Shown one piece after another: positions 32,815 through 45,919 of a stretch of DNA of 64,000 bases. Source of the stretch: Nissolia schottii. Lineage: Eukaryota > Streptophyta > Magnoliopsida > Fabales > Fabaceae. Position 1 is the first letter of the stretch; each line of letters begins with the position of its first letter. Below the pieces are notes generated by a model. The model ran no database searches and had not been told where the DNA came from. It saw nothing but the letters and a program-made list of their open reading frames with translations. The stretch lies in the NCBI GenBank assembly GCA_003254905.1, contig QANU01099983.1, forward strand, positions 248,001 through 312,000, given 5' to 3'. Made by a program: the position numbers and the translations under genes.

Positions 32815-35800
32815 ATAATTCTTAGGATTGAAATGTTTTGAGGTCCTTGAATTGCTACTTTGTGGACAGTATGAAGTTAGAATTGTCTGTCAGCCTATTG
32901 TGCATACTTCTGAGTGTTTCTTCTTTAAATTTTGTTTATATACATAGCAAGGATTAATTTAGTTAATTTTGAAAGTTGACTTCAGTTTCCCATGTAACCT
33001 GATTCATGTACACTTTTGTGAGGGTGAAGAGGCACAACTTTAGCTCCTAATAAGACAATTTTGTTCAAGTAGTAAGCAAAATCTGTATTACTTTTGCAGT
33101 CTCTCATTTCTTTCCCTTTTGTTGTTCTGTGGAGGCTTGATTTGGCTTCTCAATCCTCCAAGTCATGAAGACATGTAAAAGCAACAATATCCAAGTAGAA
33201 AAATGTTAGAGCTTGAAACTTTAGCTGAATTTCATTTGTAGAGAATGATGCGGTATGATTGTTAATCTTTGGATCAATAAGTGGTTGGTTATATCACCTT
33301 ATTTCATCAAACAAACGCAAAGCTCTTAGGATCTATTTGGGTACACAAATTAAAAGGAGCTTATTACAAAATGAACTTTTAAAAAGTAATTTATGAATAA
33401 ATTATTTTGTATTTAAAAACACAATAAAATGAATTTAAATGATTTTTTCTTTTAAGTATTTTGAAAAGTGTTTTTTTGAGAAGTTATAAATTTCAAATTT
33501 TTAAAAAGCATTAAAATTGACTTTTTAATAAGTAATACGCTATATAGTCAAACGTGATCGAAATTAAAAAAACATAACTTAGACATTTGAAAATTAAAAA
33601 AAAAAAATCAAAAACTGTTTTATCCAAACCGGCTTTTACTAGTTCTGTTGCTGCTGTTTCTAGTTTCATTAAAATGCTGGCCGGGCCGGCCCAATTGGTC
33701 CAACTGCATTGAAATTCATTGGGCCTACCCTGGTTTATTGCTCGGGCCAAAATTTTGGGGCAATTGCTTTTGTTGGGCGAGTCTGACATATTGATGAGAT
33801 TGAGATAATTAGATAGGCTGTCCTAATTTATTGAAAAAGAAAGTCATTTTAAAATAAGGGCATTTTAAAACGAGAAATATTTAGGTGCTTTTAGAAGGAA
33901 AAAAGAGAGTCAATCTCGTGAGTGTGATATTGGTTTAGAGCATTAATTTTAAATATTTTGTACTTGGTTTAAAACCAGCACCAACAAAACAAAGAAGGAA
34001 AAAAAAGAGAATGAGAAGAGTACCTTTATTTTCTCCTACTAGTTGCTTCTGCACTCTGTTTGATATGTAACCGAATTATAAAATTTAAAAAGAAAAAAAA
34101 AGTTCCGTTTTTGCTTGGCAGGTTCGTAAAGGAATATGTGATCCATTGATCACAGTACAATCATAGTTTTTTATATGTGAAGTGAGGAGTAGCCAATATA
34201 TAAAGCCTGCCACTTCCATTCCAATAGCTACCATTTCATTTGGAGGGTACAAAATAATTTAAATGCTTTTAATTTCTTATATTTCGTTTTCATGCAAATA
34301 TATTTATGGTACATGCTACATGATTTGCTCTGTCTGGTCATGTGGATCTAAATCTAGAGAATATAGATCATTCTCAAAATGTACATACAAGTAGAATATT
34401 TTAGCATAAGGGTACACATGTGATGTTGTCTCCTATTAGGTTTTGCAAGATCAAAAGTTTTCAGTTGTAAGTGTAAACAATGATAATAATTAAGTGGAAG
34501 TAAAGGATTAGAACCCGATCAATGTCTAAGATCGACATGCCAGATACATATACATTTAATCAAAGAAAGGACCAAGAAGATAAAGTTAGCCTATACAATT
34601 GCATGCTTTATTTTTGTCAAATCCCGAGGATGAATTAATGTGCTCCACAAAAGTGAGTAATTCCATGCAGAAGCTTGCTCTTTATAATGCCACTTGATTC
34701 TAGTAATAATCTACCTCAAACTAGTAGGAAAATCTTGGATTGTAGAAAGGGACAAATGAATCATGCCATCAACACAGGAGTATTGCCTCCCCATTCACCA
34801 GCATAACATCTCATGCTTGGCAAATTTGCCTGGCTTCTAGTGTTTGTAACCTCCATTTCACAAAGAGATTTGTTATTTATACATAGTTTCCACATATGCA
34901 TTAACATCTCTTCACATTCAAATAAAAAAACATTCTTATATTTTATCTTTTAACTTTTTCATGGAAATTAATAATTAAAACCACAAAGAGTCTCTACTAT
35001 ATGTCTATAAATATACAAATATCATTTCTCATTTCACAATGAGCACTAAAGCAATGCATTCAGAAATTTTTAACATATCTTTTGAATGGAAGTAGTTTAG
35101 CTCGAGTTAGGTAGAGCCATCAGGGCGACCAAGCTTCTCCCTTTTATATTTTGATGTAATTGCATAATAGAGTTTAACTGGAGACCTACAATTAAGCTAC
35201 AACTTCCTCGGACAGTTAATCTACGCACTCGTTGCTATAAGTTGGGCTTAAAGCGGAGAAAGGAGTCCGAAACTAAAGAAATTTAACTATTAAGTGAGAT
35301 ATAAAAATAAGTCACATTTTTCCTTCATCGATGTGATATGAGACTACTATATTCACATTTGGAACACAACCAATTGAATTGGTGTATGATATTTTATTAG
35401 TTTTAAAAACAAAACCTGAGTCATTGCATGTGTAATAATTTCTATCACATTCTCAATATCAACTAGTAATTGGCAGAAACATTGGTTGCGGGGTTAACTC
35501 TATCTGCTTCAATTTATTAGACAAATGCGTGGAAAAACTCTAACCCCTTGGGAGCATGAAAAACTTGAAGTTGAAAAGAAGAACCATAGGGGAATATAAT
35601 ACAATATAATATAAAACAAACAAATGATGACCAAGTTGGCTAAGGAAAATGAATGGTGATTGGAGAGACTAATTTTTAGTAACGAGAAGAAGAATGACTT
35701 TTTCCCTTTCACTCTTTTTTACTACCTCCTTCACTCCTCTGCTTTGCTTTCACGCAAAGACTATTTTCAGAAACACAAAAAGGAAATAGTTAGGGGGGTG

Positions 35801-37919
35801 TGATGGGATGTGTGTGGGTGTGCGATCCTAGATGGGACCATTGCGCATAGTCAATACTCTACTACTACAAACATCCACCATGAGCATATTTTTGTGTTTA
35901 AGGCTACATTCGATATGGATCTATTTAATTTGATTTCCAAGATTGTTGAGTGTCGGTTGCTATGCTCCTATAAGCTGGTGGTTCATTTTCATTCAAGTTT
36001 CGGATCCATAGTTTATAGAGAGATTTTTAGTTAACCAAAAATTCAACATTTTATTCATTTTTAATCACACCCACACAGAAAGCGAATCTCACAACACTCA
36101 CTTATTCATGAATCTACCAACTTTTATGTGTGCATGTAAAATTGACATGATACATTTATGTTTATACAAGATTTTTTTCTTAAAGAATTTCAAGCACAAT
36201 ATTTCTTTATTTATAGAATTCAATTTTAACATGTTCAAAATAAATAAGAATCATGTTACTTGAATCAACCAAATATCGATAAATCACTTGTGATTGTGTA
36301 CATAAATCAAAATCAATTCATGGTAAATATTGGTCCCTTGAGAGAGGGACCCAAGTTTTTGCATGAAACAAACGTAAAACGTTTCACACACACACACTGA
36401 ATAAGTAGTAGACCAAAAAGTTACTGCTGATCAGTAAGAATGATATACTTCTTCTAATGATTTAAAATATGTAAATATCAAATAAAAACATAAATTAAAT
36501 ATTTAATATTCTTGTCTTTGATTCATTAGAAAGACAACATATTAAGCTAATTAATTAAAAGATCATTAAATCATTCGCTACTATTTTATAAAGAATATAA
36601 TTAAGTTTATGCATCGACAGTGTAAATTTTTTTATACTGTTATCCAATCAAATCACTTTAAATGCTTAACTTTTATAAATTACTTAAAATGTAAATGAAA
36701 AAAATTTAATATTTTATTTTTTGGACAATTACTTTCCATTGCCTATGCCATAGGCTGGTAAGTAATGATGATTTATTATAAAAGAAAGAAATATACATTT
36801 TCATGTGTTTTTTTTTGGTTCATATATACATTTTATTGTGGGCGAAACCAACTCTAGTTTTTGTTTTTGGTTACTGAAACCAGCTACCGTTCCTGATTTG
36901 AACTCAAATTAAATTAGTTAGAATCTAGTTAATTCTAGGTATTATTGAATTAGACCAAAAAATAATTAATTACTTGTAATTATAGTCAATAACTTCCTTC
37001 TATTATAAAGTTCATAGCATCTAACCAAATACCAACTATAAATCAAAAAAGTATTTAACTTTACAATGATTTTTTTTATATATATAATAAGATAATATAT
37101 AATTAAATAATAATATAAAAACTTAAAAATTAATATACACCAATATTAAACTTTAGAGTAAGAAACTTGCGAGAGCACCACCTATCCCTTTCCCTAAATT
37201 AAAAGCTTACATTTCAGTATTTTGAAATAGGATAAGTGTCATCCATCCCTTTGATATTGAATTCCACGGGATGGTGAAATGCGTTTCATTCCCACAATCG
37301 TAATTTTCAGGCTTAAGCCATTCAACTTTTAAGCTCCCAGTTCAAGATGGTATAATGGGGTGAATTTTTTAAGGGATATATGGACACATGAGGTCATAGT
37401 ACATATAATTATTTTGATACAATAGAAACTTTATTTCAACTATGGGTTAATGTGTATGTTTGGAACCAACCAGAAAATGAAAACATTTGATTTAGAAATA
37501 AAATATTGTGTCTTAAGAGTTTCAAAACCAAGAAATGATTTCTATATCCATCCAAATCCTATTTTATATAAGTATTCTGTATTCTAAACACAGAATTTAA
37601 CCTATAATTTAATCTATTTCTTAAAATAAATCATTAAAAAATATGATTTGCTCACATTTTCACAAGTATTAAAGTTAATTAACAGTATATATATGTATAT
37701 ATAAAACAACAAATGGGCATGGATATATAATCCAGGACAAAAGCGTAAATACAAGTCAAAAGCAGTGGCATTGTCAACAAGCCCTTCATTATATATAGGC
37801 TTAGGCCACAAGTTCCAGCTCACCACCCTTTGAAACTTGGCCAAACTCGTCTACTTAGAAAAAAGAAAAAGGAAAAAGGTTACCAATTAGAGCAGGTTGG
37901 TCCTCTTCTGCTGATAACA
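32815..37919. other. 5.1 kb intergenic region before the ADF gene
   Basis: AT-rich DNA without a supported gene. Around 33340-33560 the sequence (CTTATTACAAAATGAAC and similar) recalls the last 100 bases of the window and may be an old dispersed repeat. A (CA)n run lies near 36386. Small ORFs at 33511-33789, 35509-35712, 35810-36034 and 37614-37844 lack any family signature. Confidence 0.5.
37790..37797 (+). promoter_or_regulatory. TATA box of the ADF gene
   Basis: TATATATA lies about 125 bases before the ATG at 37920, a usual core-promoter position. Confidence 0.5.
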
Positions 37920-38591
37920 ATGGCGATGGCTTTCAAAATGGTACGTACGTCCGTCAGTGATCTCCATGAATTAATAGATTTGAATTTGTTCAATTTGTTG
38001 ATCTATGCGTTATATTGATTAATACAGGCGACAACAGGGATGTGGGTGACGGATGAGTGCAAGAACTCATTCATGGAGATGAAGTGGAAGAAGGTTCACA
38101 GATACATAGTCTTCAAGATCGATGAAGGTTCCAGGCTTGTCACCGTCGATAAGGTCGGTGGCCCCGCCGAGAACTACCACGATCTCGCCGCCTCCTTGCC
38201 CAACGATGACTGCAGATACGCCGTCTTCGACTTCGATTTTGTCACCGTCGATAACTGCCGCAAGAGCAAGATCTTCTTCATCGCATGGTTCGTACCTACT
38301 ACTCCAAAATTAATTAGCTTCAATTATGACACTAATGCTTTTGTGGAATGACCCATTACCCGGCCAAATCAGTATTATATGTGAATATTTGAATACATGA
38401 TATATGGATGATAAATTAAATGTGAATTGAATCGAATCAGGTCACCAACAGCATCAAGGATAAGAGCAAAGATGCTGTACGCAACATCCAAGGACGGGCT
38501 GAGAAGAGCACTAGATGGAATCCACTATGAAGTTCAGGCCACTGATCCAACTGAGATGGGCTTCGATATAATTCTAGACAGGGCCAAATAA
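37920..38591 (+). CDS. ADF5: actin-depolymerizing factor, ADF5/ADF9 subclass
   Basis: Three exons: 37920-37940, 38028-38287 and 38441-38591, giving 143 residues. The N-terminus MAMAFKMATTGMWVTDEC is that of Arabidopsis ADF5. The ADF-homology domain follows: FMEMKWKKVHRYIVFKID, DDCRYAVFDFDFVTVDN, KIFFIAWSP, and the long actin-binding helix RIRAKMLYATSKDGLRRALD, ending EMGFDIILDRAK. The first exon codes seven residues, whereas most plant ADF genes have only the initiator Met there; this longer exon marks the ADF5/ADF9 subclass, whose Arabidopsis members bundle rather than sever filaments. It acts in the cytoplasm on F-actin. The short exon 1 is missed by simple ORF finding. All splice phases agree. 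Confidence 0.94.
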
Positions 38592-41500
38592 AGATGCCAT
38601 ACCCTTCTTCAATCCGACACTACTTTAATTATGTCCTTCCTATGCTAATCAATTAATCTCTCTGCCAATCTTACTCTTTATTATAAGTATTTAATTAATC
38701 GAGTAACTCCATGCCAATGACTGTATGACATGTGCCCCCCCCCACCTTTTTTTTTAATTGTGTTTGGTTTGTGGCACCGTATTGTGATGTAAGTGGGGGC
38801 ATCTAATCTCGAATATTTAGTCACCATAATAATAATAATAATAGTACTAGTAAGTTATATATGTCTGTCTGGTGTATGATATGTTGAGGACAACAAACCT
38901 TTGGTTGTAATCTTTCTTTTTAATGATGAAAGGAAATTGTTGGAATGGAATGGAATGGATTAGCTTAACTTTTTCTATATGGAGAGTTGATGGGTCACCA
39001 TATATGTATATCTAATCTAATGCTTTTTTGCATTCTTATTCTTTTTTCTTTTTTTCTTTTTGGGGGCAATGACTTTTGCATTCTTCATCCTTATCCTCAA
39101 TGGTCATTTTTTCTAACTTGGGCTGTTTTAGTGTTTATAGTCCAGTGGCTTTAACCCACATTTTCCTCCTCCATCTCTTGGCCATGGATTTTGTACTAAG
39201 CTAATATCAGAAACAATGGAAGTTTTCTAGGATCTGGAACGACTTTAAAATTAATTAACCATTTGTGGACCTTTTACAAGTCAAACAGGACTTGTATGTT
39301 TTTAACACTATATACTTTTTTGATATGAAGATGCAGACTTATGTAATAATAGTAAATACACTGCCAATATATTAATTTAAAGTAAATCTAGCATGGATTT
39401 AATCTGATAATTTTATTTTATTTATTTTATAAAAAAAAATGCTCTCTCATTGTGTCTAAGTTTGGGCATTTTCCTTTGATCTTTTAAGCGGCCAACAAAA
39501 TTGAAAACGATGTACTGCCGTCTGCGTAGTAATTTGTAGGATTTGGTTACCATTTGGGCGTATCTTCCATCATTATTAACTATTAAAGTATTTAAAAAAT
39601 ATATAATAAATAAAATAATTTTGACAATATTTTTGAAATACGCATTAAATATATTTTATCAACCTTCAAGAATTTTTAAACTGAAATACACTGATGTTAA
39701 ATATTTCAATATTTAAAATCTGTTATTTGACACAATCCTAAAAGCATATTTGGATTGAGAGTGTTCATAATTCGACCCAACTCAATAATAAGGCAAACAA
39801 AGGTTATTGAGCCAGTTCAGGTTATAACATTTGATCTGATTTTAAGTTGAATTTAAGTCGTACTTTAAGTTAACCTAATTCGAGTTACAATTATTTTTTT
39901 AAAAAAAGGTTAGTGATGAATTATAAAATTTTAATGCTCCACAATTAATGCTTAAACAATTTTGTTGGAAAAGAACAAAAACAAATAATGAAAAATCTCC
40001 AATTATTTAGTTTTATATACTTCAATAATATGATGCGACTATCAACGAACTCGGAGATCAACTAATAAAAGATTACTTTAGTTTAAACAGATATCTTAAG
40101 TACTAGTCTTAAGTATGCAACTGTATCAAATCTAGGGGGGAAAAAATTACAGTTCAAAAGATCCTACCCGGGTTAACACGACAAAAGGTCCTAGACCAAT
40201 AATATGGTTCCGCTCCAAAGACATGGCTCATATAACCAGTATACTAGTAGTGTATGATTGTGAAGATATCAGTGCAATAAACATCTTGCATTTATGCACA
40301 CAAAACCTATCCATGTTTCTCTCCTTACATTAATCCGATCTCACTACGCAAAGAATGAAAATTGAAGTCTAACTTCTATTCAGACACGTATGCATACATG
40401 GTTCGCCCGCCACTCTGGAAACAGAGAAAGGTTACGCTGCTACGTAGTCTTCATAATTGAAGACTTTATGATATAGCTAACTAAATTTAAATTACATGGG
40501 AATTGGTCGGAGTGATAAGTGGTTTGGTATCGCTTAAACAGGTTTTGGAATCAAGGCCTTGTATACGCAATTATTTCTGCTGGGAGACTCACCCATCACA
40601 GCCAAATATATGCCCGGGTCGATCCAAATTAATCAAGCGAAGCCTTAAAATTGTGCGGACAAAAAAAAATTAATTACGTACATTATTGCATGACCTTATA
40701 CCAAATTTTTGGGTATTATATATATTCATTTCTAGTTAGTACATCAATCGAACTAGCTAGCTGTGCTTCTTGTTACTCCGTGGAGCTTTTTGTGGCGTGT
40801 CGTTTTCGTGTTGCTGTGGACGCGTCAACTTTTTTTTACTTGACCATATGAATTGATATGAAATGAAATGAAAGCTTATCACCAATTTCATTCATTATTC
40901 GATCGTCTTTTAATGATTTTGTAACAGCCCCACCTCAACTACTCTCTCTTTTATTTCCCTAACTATTCTTGCTCAATAATGGTTTTAACAAATGCCCTTT
41001 TTAATCATTTTTTAAGCAACCGAATCGAGTGATTAGTTTTAATATAATAGTTTAATTTTACTAAAAAAAAATGTGATAACATCACTTGGGGAGTGTTGCT
41101 AACGATTGCCATTGCAGGGCATCAAAACAACATGACATGTTAATATCAGAACGGAAATTCGACATTGGCAATAATATCTCTCTGGGCATTTCTTGGTACT
41201 GCAATTTGTTATTTCAGATAGAATGTTCAATCAATAATAACGTGACTTGCTGCACTGCTAACTTGTAACTGGTTAATGATTGGTACTCAAAAGTCTTTGG
41301 TTATTGGCAACAACCAAATAAAACTTTCACATTCCAATTAGCCCAATCAATGGCCACTCAAAGTCATTTTACCTCTAGCAATTCACGGACGGGAAAAAGA
41401 AGAAGCATTAAAGCAACCTTTTTATCTCACACTCGATTCAACTTTAGAACATTCCAAATTATCAATAGTGAATATTCTCATGTCAACACACATATATTCC

Positions 41501-42067
41501 TTCCTTAGCTCCCTATGTGCTTATATATCACGTATGTCTCATTTTTTTGGTTGGGCTTGAACATCCAAAATGGAACCTAACTCGGCCCAATTATACCCCG
41601 AAGTTCTAAATGGGCCAAAATACGGTCATGCCTAAGTGGACCTACTATATCATATTTGGGCTAGGCTGCCTATTTCAATTAGATAAAACGATCCACTTTA
41701 TCTGGTCCAGCCGGGGGCCCACCACCGTTGTTCGTGTGGACCTATATACCGTCAAACTTTGGCCCGAACGAGGAAAAGGGGAGTCTCTGAAGCATTTAGT
41801 GACGGAAACCCAAAAATAAATAATTAAATAAAGATGAACTGTGTTGTAGTCAAACAAGTTCTTACACTGACCCAAAAAAAAGGATAAAAACAAGTTCCTA
41901 CAAAATGTAGGTAAGACTTACTGGAAAAAAATGAGTCAAAAGAATCTTAAGCGATACGTTATTGGAAGAAAAGAAGAGCAAATCTATGGTTCACCGTCTA
42001 ATTATATAGAACTCTTGTTCAATATTTTCTTTTTGAACAGTGAGCTAGACAACAAATCGGAGAGGTA
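38592..42067. other. intergenic region, ADF gene to CACTA element
   Basis: AT-rich DNA with homopolymer runs (C near 38737) and an ATA repeat near 38830. A possible tRNA-derived SINE lies at 40497-40640. No gene is supported; ORFs at 40651, 41086 and 41610 have no recognisable content. Confidence 0.5.
40497..40640 (+). mobile_element. candidate tRNA-derived SINE
   Basis: A tRNA-like start (GTGATAAGTGGTTTGG, A-box-like, and GGTTTTGGAATCAAGGCC in the B-box place) is followed by GGGAGACTCACCCATCACAG and GCCCGGGTCGATCC. The layout resembles legume SINEs. Ends and target duplication are not resolved. Confidence 0.35.
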
Positions 42068-42776
42068 AATCACGGTAAGAAACAGAGTAAATTATGACAA
42101 ATTTAATAGGACAACTCTTTATAACTGTTGTTTTATCAGTAAAAAATGTCGGGTAGAGAACCCGACGTTATTTACTCAATAAATAATTGCGGTTAATCCG
42201 CCATAAAATCCATAACGGCCCTTAAACCGCGGTAAGGCCTAAATATTAATTCCGAAATAACTCCATTCCCGGGCTCTTTTTCACTTTCTGCCTCTTTCCG
42301 TCTTTTCTCAAAATGCGATTCACTCTTCGCACTTGAGTGCTTCACCTTAATTTCACTCATTCTCGTTCAATTTCACAACTGCAAACTCTCAATTCCAATC
42401 TTTATCTCAACGCAACTCGTTCAATTTCACAATCGCGCTCTGCAGCTCGTCGTCTCCGCCGCACGTGCTCGACGACATTTTTTCCGCCGCAGGTGCTCGG
42501 CTCCGCATCATCTTCACCGTGCTCAACGTCATCTTCTCTGTAGTAGGTGCCCAGAGAGAAACAGTGCAAGTCCATACATGATTATACTCCTTTTTTCTTT
42601 TCTTTCTAGTTTGAGAAAGTCAATTTTTTATTTTATTTTATTGTTTTAGAAAGGAAAAAAAAAAGGTTCATTCCTTTATGGTAATTTGTGGGTTACTCAA
42701 AAAGTTCATTGCTTTTTGGTTTGTTGGTTCCGTCTTCTGTATTTGAAGCTTTAGGTAGTTAGCTAGTTAGAATGAG

Positions 42777-43065
42777 GAGTTTTTTACTGTATTAACACGG
42801 TTTCTGCTAACATGACAGGTTGGGTTGAAATTCGCCAAATGCGATTGTGTTGGCGAATTGTACACAAAATAATTTTTAATTTTTTTAATTAAAATGTAAG
42901 TAAATAAAGATCGGGACTATTTATCGTGCGCGCGGGAGAGAATCCATCGAACTCCTTTCTCAACTCTTTTTATCAATACAACAATTACTAAATGTATATA
43001 AACACTTATAATTTTTGTGACCTAACCAATGTGGGACTAGAAGATTTTATACTAATATGTTGTCC
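42777..43065 (+). repeat. left arm of Mutator-like element 2
   Basis: Matches the inverted right arm in blocks: CACGGTTTCTGC, GTTGGCGAATTGT, ACAAAATAATTTTTAATTTT, GGAGAGAATCCATCGA, CTCCTTTCTCAACTCTTTTT and GACCTAACCAATGTGGGACT. Confidence 0.85.
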
Positions 43066-43106
43066 CACAATGTGTTGTCCCACTAATTTTGCATTATTAA
43101 CTGCAG

Positions 43107-43492
43107 AGATGCATCCCAGTATTTCTTGATGAGGAGGTTGTTAATCAGTACTACAATGGTTACTGCAACAACATCTTATGGCCTCTTTTTCACTACCTTG
43201 GGCTTCCACAAGAAGACAGACTTGCTACAACCCCTAGTTTCCAATCTCAATTCGATGCAAAGAAGGCAAACCAAATGTTTGCTGATGTTGTAAATAAGTA
43301 TTATGAGGATGGAGATGTGGTTTGGTGTCATGATTACGATCTAATGTTCCAACCAAAATGTTTAAAAGAATACAATAGCAAAATGAAAGTTGGCTGGTTT
43401 CTCCATATACCTTTTCCTTCCTCAGAAATACATAGGACTCTGCCATCCAGAACAGAGCTGTTGAGATCTGTACTTGCTGCTGACTTGGTGGG
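43107..43492 (+). pseudogene. captured exon of a class I trehalose-6-phosphate synthase gene
   Basis: An open stretch of 128 codons has intact splice borders (CTGCAG before, GGTAAGTT after). It reads RCIPVFLDEEVVNQYYNGYC, LWPLFHYLGLPQED, CHDYDLMFQP, GWFLHIPFPSSEIHRTLPSR and LLRSVLAADLVG, the N-terminal part of the glycosyltransferase domain of TPS1-type enzymes. Family sequences usually have DAYKKAN and HDYHLM where this has DAKKAN and HDYDLM. Adjacent intron-like sequence has been carried along. With no start, no other exons and terminal inverted repeats on both sides, it is a transduplicated fragment, not a working gene. Confidence 0.88.
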
Positions 43493-44329
43493 GTAAGTTA
43501 TTCATGCATTACCGTGTTTTCAAACTCATGTCATATTTTTTATTTAAGTTTGAGAAGGAAAACCCAAAGAATAAGACTATGGAACTTTCTTATTTGTTAT
43601 TATTGGCTGTGTATGGCTTTAGTTGTTCTGGTTCCAGAATTTATATGCCTTCAAAGAAGGTTGTTCTTTGACCTTGAAAAAATTCATATTGCATAAGCCA
43701 CCATTATGATGTAACATGGACTTATTATGCTCTAGAAATGTGTATGTCTTATAACTTCTAACAGTGGTGGGAACACATTGCCTTGTGTCTATGTTTTTCA
43801 CTATCAGTGAATTGTGAAACTATTAGTTTTTTAAGAAAGTGATATATATTTTTAGTTTATCTGTGTAAGTAGCTATTGTGAAAGTATCCAACTTGATGTT
43901 GATTACTCTAGTACATGAACTTGATAAATTCATCAGCAGCATGCACTTAGAACAAGCAAATTATGTTCAACAAAGGTGTACAGACTCACTGATAAGACCA
44001 TATATCTGTATCTCAGTTTATCTTTCCCGCCTTAAGATTTACTATTCTTGCTTGTTGATTTCACTATTTAGTCAAATATATGGAACGGTTAGTCTGTTGC
44101 TTAAAGGATGCAGTGACCAGCAGCAGCAGCAGAATTGAACCTATGACAACACCTATTATATACACATGAAGAATACGGCATTAATTTAATTTTACTCAAC
44201 AGGTGTAGTAGGATAGAAACCAAATTAGTGAAGAAACCAGAAGAGTACACATAATTAGTGTGTCTCACCTGCAGCACTTAAGAGTACTTTGATATTGAGT
44301 GGCTTATGATGGGGCACATATTAGTATAA

Positions 44330-44843
44330 AATATTCCAGTCCCACATTGGTTAGGTCACAAACATTTTAAATATTTATATACATTTAGTAATTATTGTAT
44401 TGGTAAAAAGAGTTGAGAAAGGAGTTGTGCTTGCGCGCATGAGTCCAAGCCATTTGGACTATTCAAAATGCAAATCGATGGATTCTCCCCCCGCGCACAA
44501 TAAATAGTGTCCCGGTCTTTTTGCAAACTTATTTTTTGGATTTTTGTAGCTTACTTAAAAACCCATAATTTTCGCATGTATTGAATTATCCGTCCAAAAT
44601 GTGCAACACATATATGAATATTTACTTACATTTTAATTAAACAAATTAAAAAAAATTAAAAATTATTTTGTGCACAATTCGCCAACACGGTTGGCGACTT
44701 TTTAGTGAATTCGCCAACGCGTTTGGCGAATCTCAACCCGGCCTGCCACGCCGGCAGAAACCGTGGTAGTCCTGTAATATGTTTCCAGATAAGGGTATTT
44801 CGATAATATGTTTCTGCGGCAGGGGTAACAAAGTAAAAAACTC
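44330..44843 (-). repeat. right arm of Mutator-like element 2
   Basis: Longer partner of the left arm, with hairpins ATTCGCCAACGCGTTTGGCG (44709-44728) and TTCGCCAACACGGTTGGCGA (44678-44697). Confidence 0.85.
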
Positions 44844-45458
44844 TAGAATGAACTTTGCTTTTTAGCTTAGCTCTCTGTAGTTAAGAGATTTCACTATTAT
44901 GTATATTTACAGCCTAATGCAAAATATTGAAATTATTCAGTATGTGTGTTGGTGATACCATTTTCACAGCAACTATTCAAATTCTATGATTCCTAATAAC
45001 CAAAATTAGTTAATACTTGTGAAAATTAACTAGGACTATTGACAAATTTTACTTGCAATATAATCCTTAAGCTTTTGGATACTTATTCCTGTGTCATGTA
45101 CTATTTTAAACTTTTAGTCCAACACTAAATTGATTGGAATGCTTTATTAATCGTCGACTCTCTTTATTTGCGTGATTGCAATTTAGGTAGAGATTTCTGG
45201 TCATATCTTAAACTTTCATAAACATTTTTGTAATCTTGTTGATAAACTTGACAAAACAGGAAATTAGTATTCCATAGGTTGAAAACCGTTAATAAATCAT
45301 TAAATTGTCATCGTACATGTGAACCTGATGCTAGTATATAGATGACATTGGCAAGCTAGGGATCTGCATATTATATAACCTTTCTTAGAACTATGTTTAA
45401 ATTTCTTTCTCATTTGGTAAGGTATTGAAAGAGATGTTGCCATGTGATTGGTTTGCAG

Positions 45459-45728
45459 AGATTTATACACACAATGAGAGTTATACAAGGAGCTATGATC
45501 GTAGCCTCGAGTATTCAGATAGCCATGAGTTATAGTTAAGTTTGGGGACTTTTCTCAAGGTATATCACTTGTTGACTTAATTTTTTTTTAAAGGGAACTA
45601 GGTTTTAAAAAAAAATTCTTCAAGTGTTTTTTACTTTGAATTTTCTGTCCACATTTTTTAGTCCTCTTGGGATGGCACCCGTTGTTGGAATGGTTGGATT
45701 AGGATTATTCCAATGTAGATTTCCTATG
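45459..45728 (+). pseudogene. captured exons of a nucleobase-ascorbate transporter gene
   Basis: Two exon-like pieces lie in order. 45459-45559 (after TTTGCAG, before GTATAT) reads HTMRVIQGAMIVASSIQIAM, then a stop where Gln is expected, then VWGLFSR. About 45650-45728 reads FFSPLGMAPVVGMVGLGLFQ, then CRFPMV, before GTAGGT. This is the family order of plant nucleobase-ascorbate transporters. The acceptor of the second piece seems changed (CAC where CAG is expected). The in-frame stop and missing remainder make it a fragment carried by the CACTA element. Confidence 0.7.
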
Positions 45729-45787
45729 GTAGGTGTGGTTGATATCTCAATTTGAATTGTCACGATCTATGTTAGTAAATATTTTAC

Positions 45788-45919
45788 TAAGGGCGTGTTT
45801 GGATTTTTGGTGGAAGGGTGTCAGAATTGATTAGGACTGGTTGAAGAAATGAAAAATACTCACTTTTAGCATGTCAAGATCAATTTTAATGGCTCTAAAT
45901 AAAAAACCAAACACGCTAA
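45788..45919. mobile_element. 126-bp Tourist-like MITE with TAA target duplication
   Basis: TAA flanks both ends (45788-45790 and 45917-45919). The left end reads GGGCGTGTTTGGATTTTTGG and the right, inverted, GCGTGTTTGGTTTTTT. No coding sequence. It inserted just after the captured transporter exons. Confidence 0.7.

Larger units (their letters stand above)
42768..44852. mobile_element. Mutator-like element 2 (Pack-MULE) inside the CACTA element
   Basis: The element spans 42777-44843 (2067 bp). TAGAATGAG on the left (42768-42776) and TAGAATGAA on the right (44844-44852) form a 9-bp target duplication with one mismatch. The ends read GAGTTTTTTACT, inverted on the right. The inverted arms are long but unequal: the right arm keeps two blocks (around 44410-44465 and 44521-44620) that the left lacks, and the left has lost part of the head. 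Shared with element 1 are the T-rich start, AAATACCCT, the ACCACGGTTT box and TTGGCGAA-type hairpins. The interior carries a trehalose-phosphate synthase exon. Confidence 0.85.

Noticed and set aside
43107..43492. A functional trehalose-phosphate synthase gene
   Set aside because: Only one exon-length piece exists, between transposon arms, and without a start or the rest of the enzyme.
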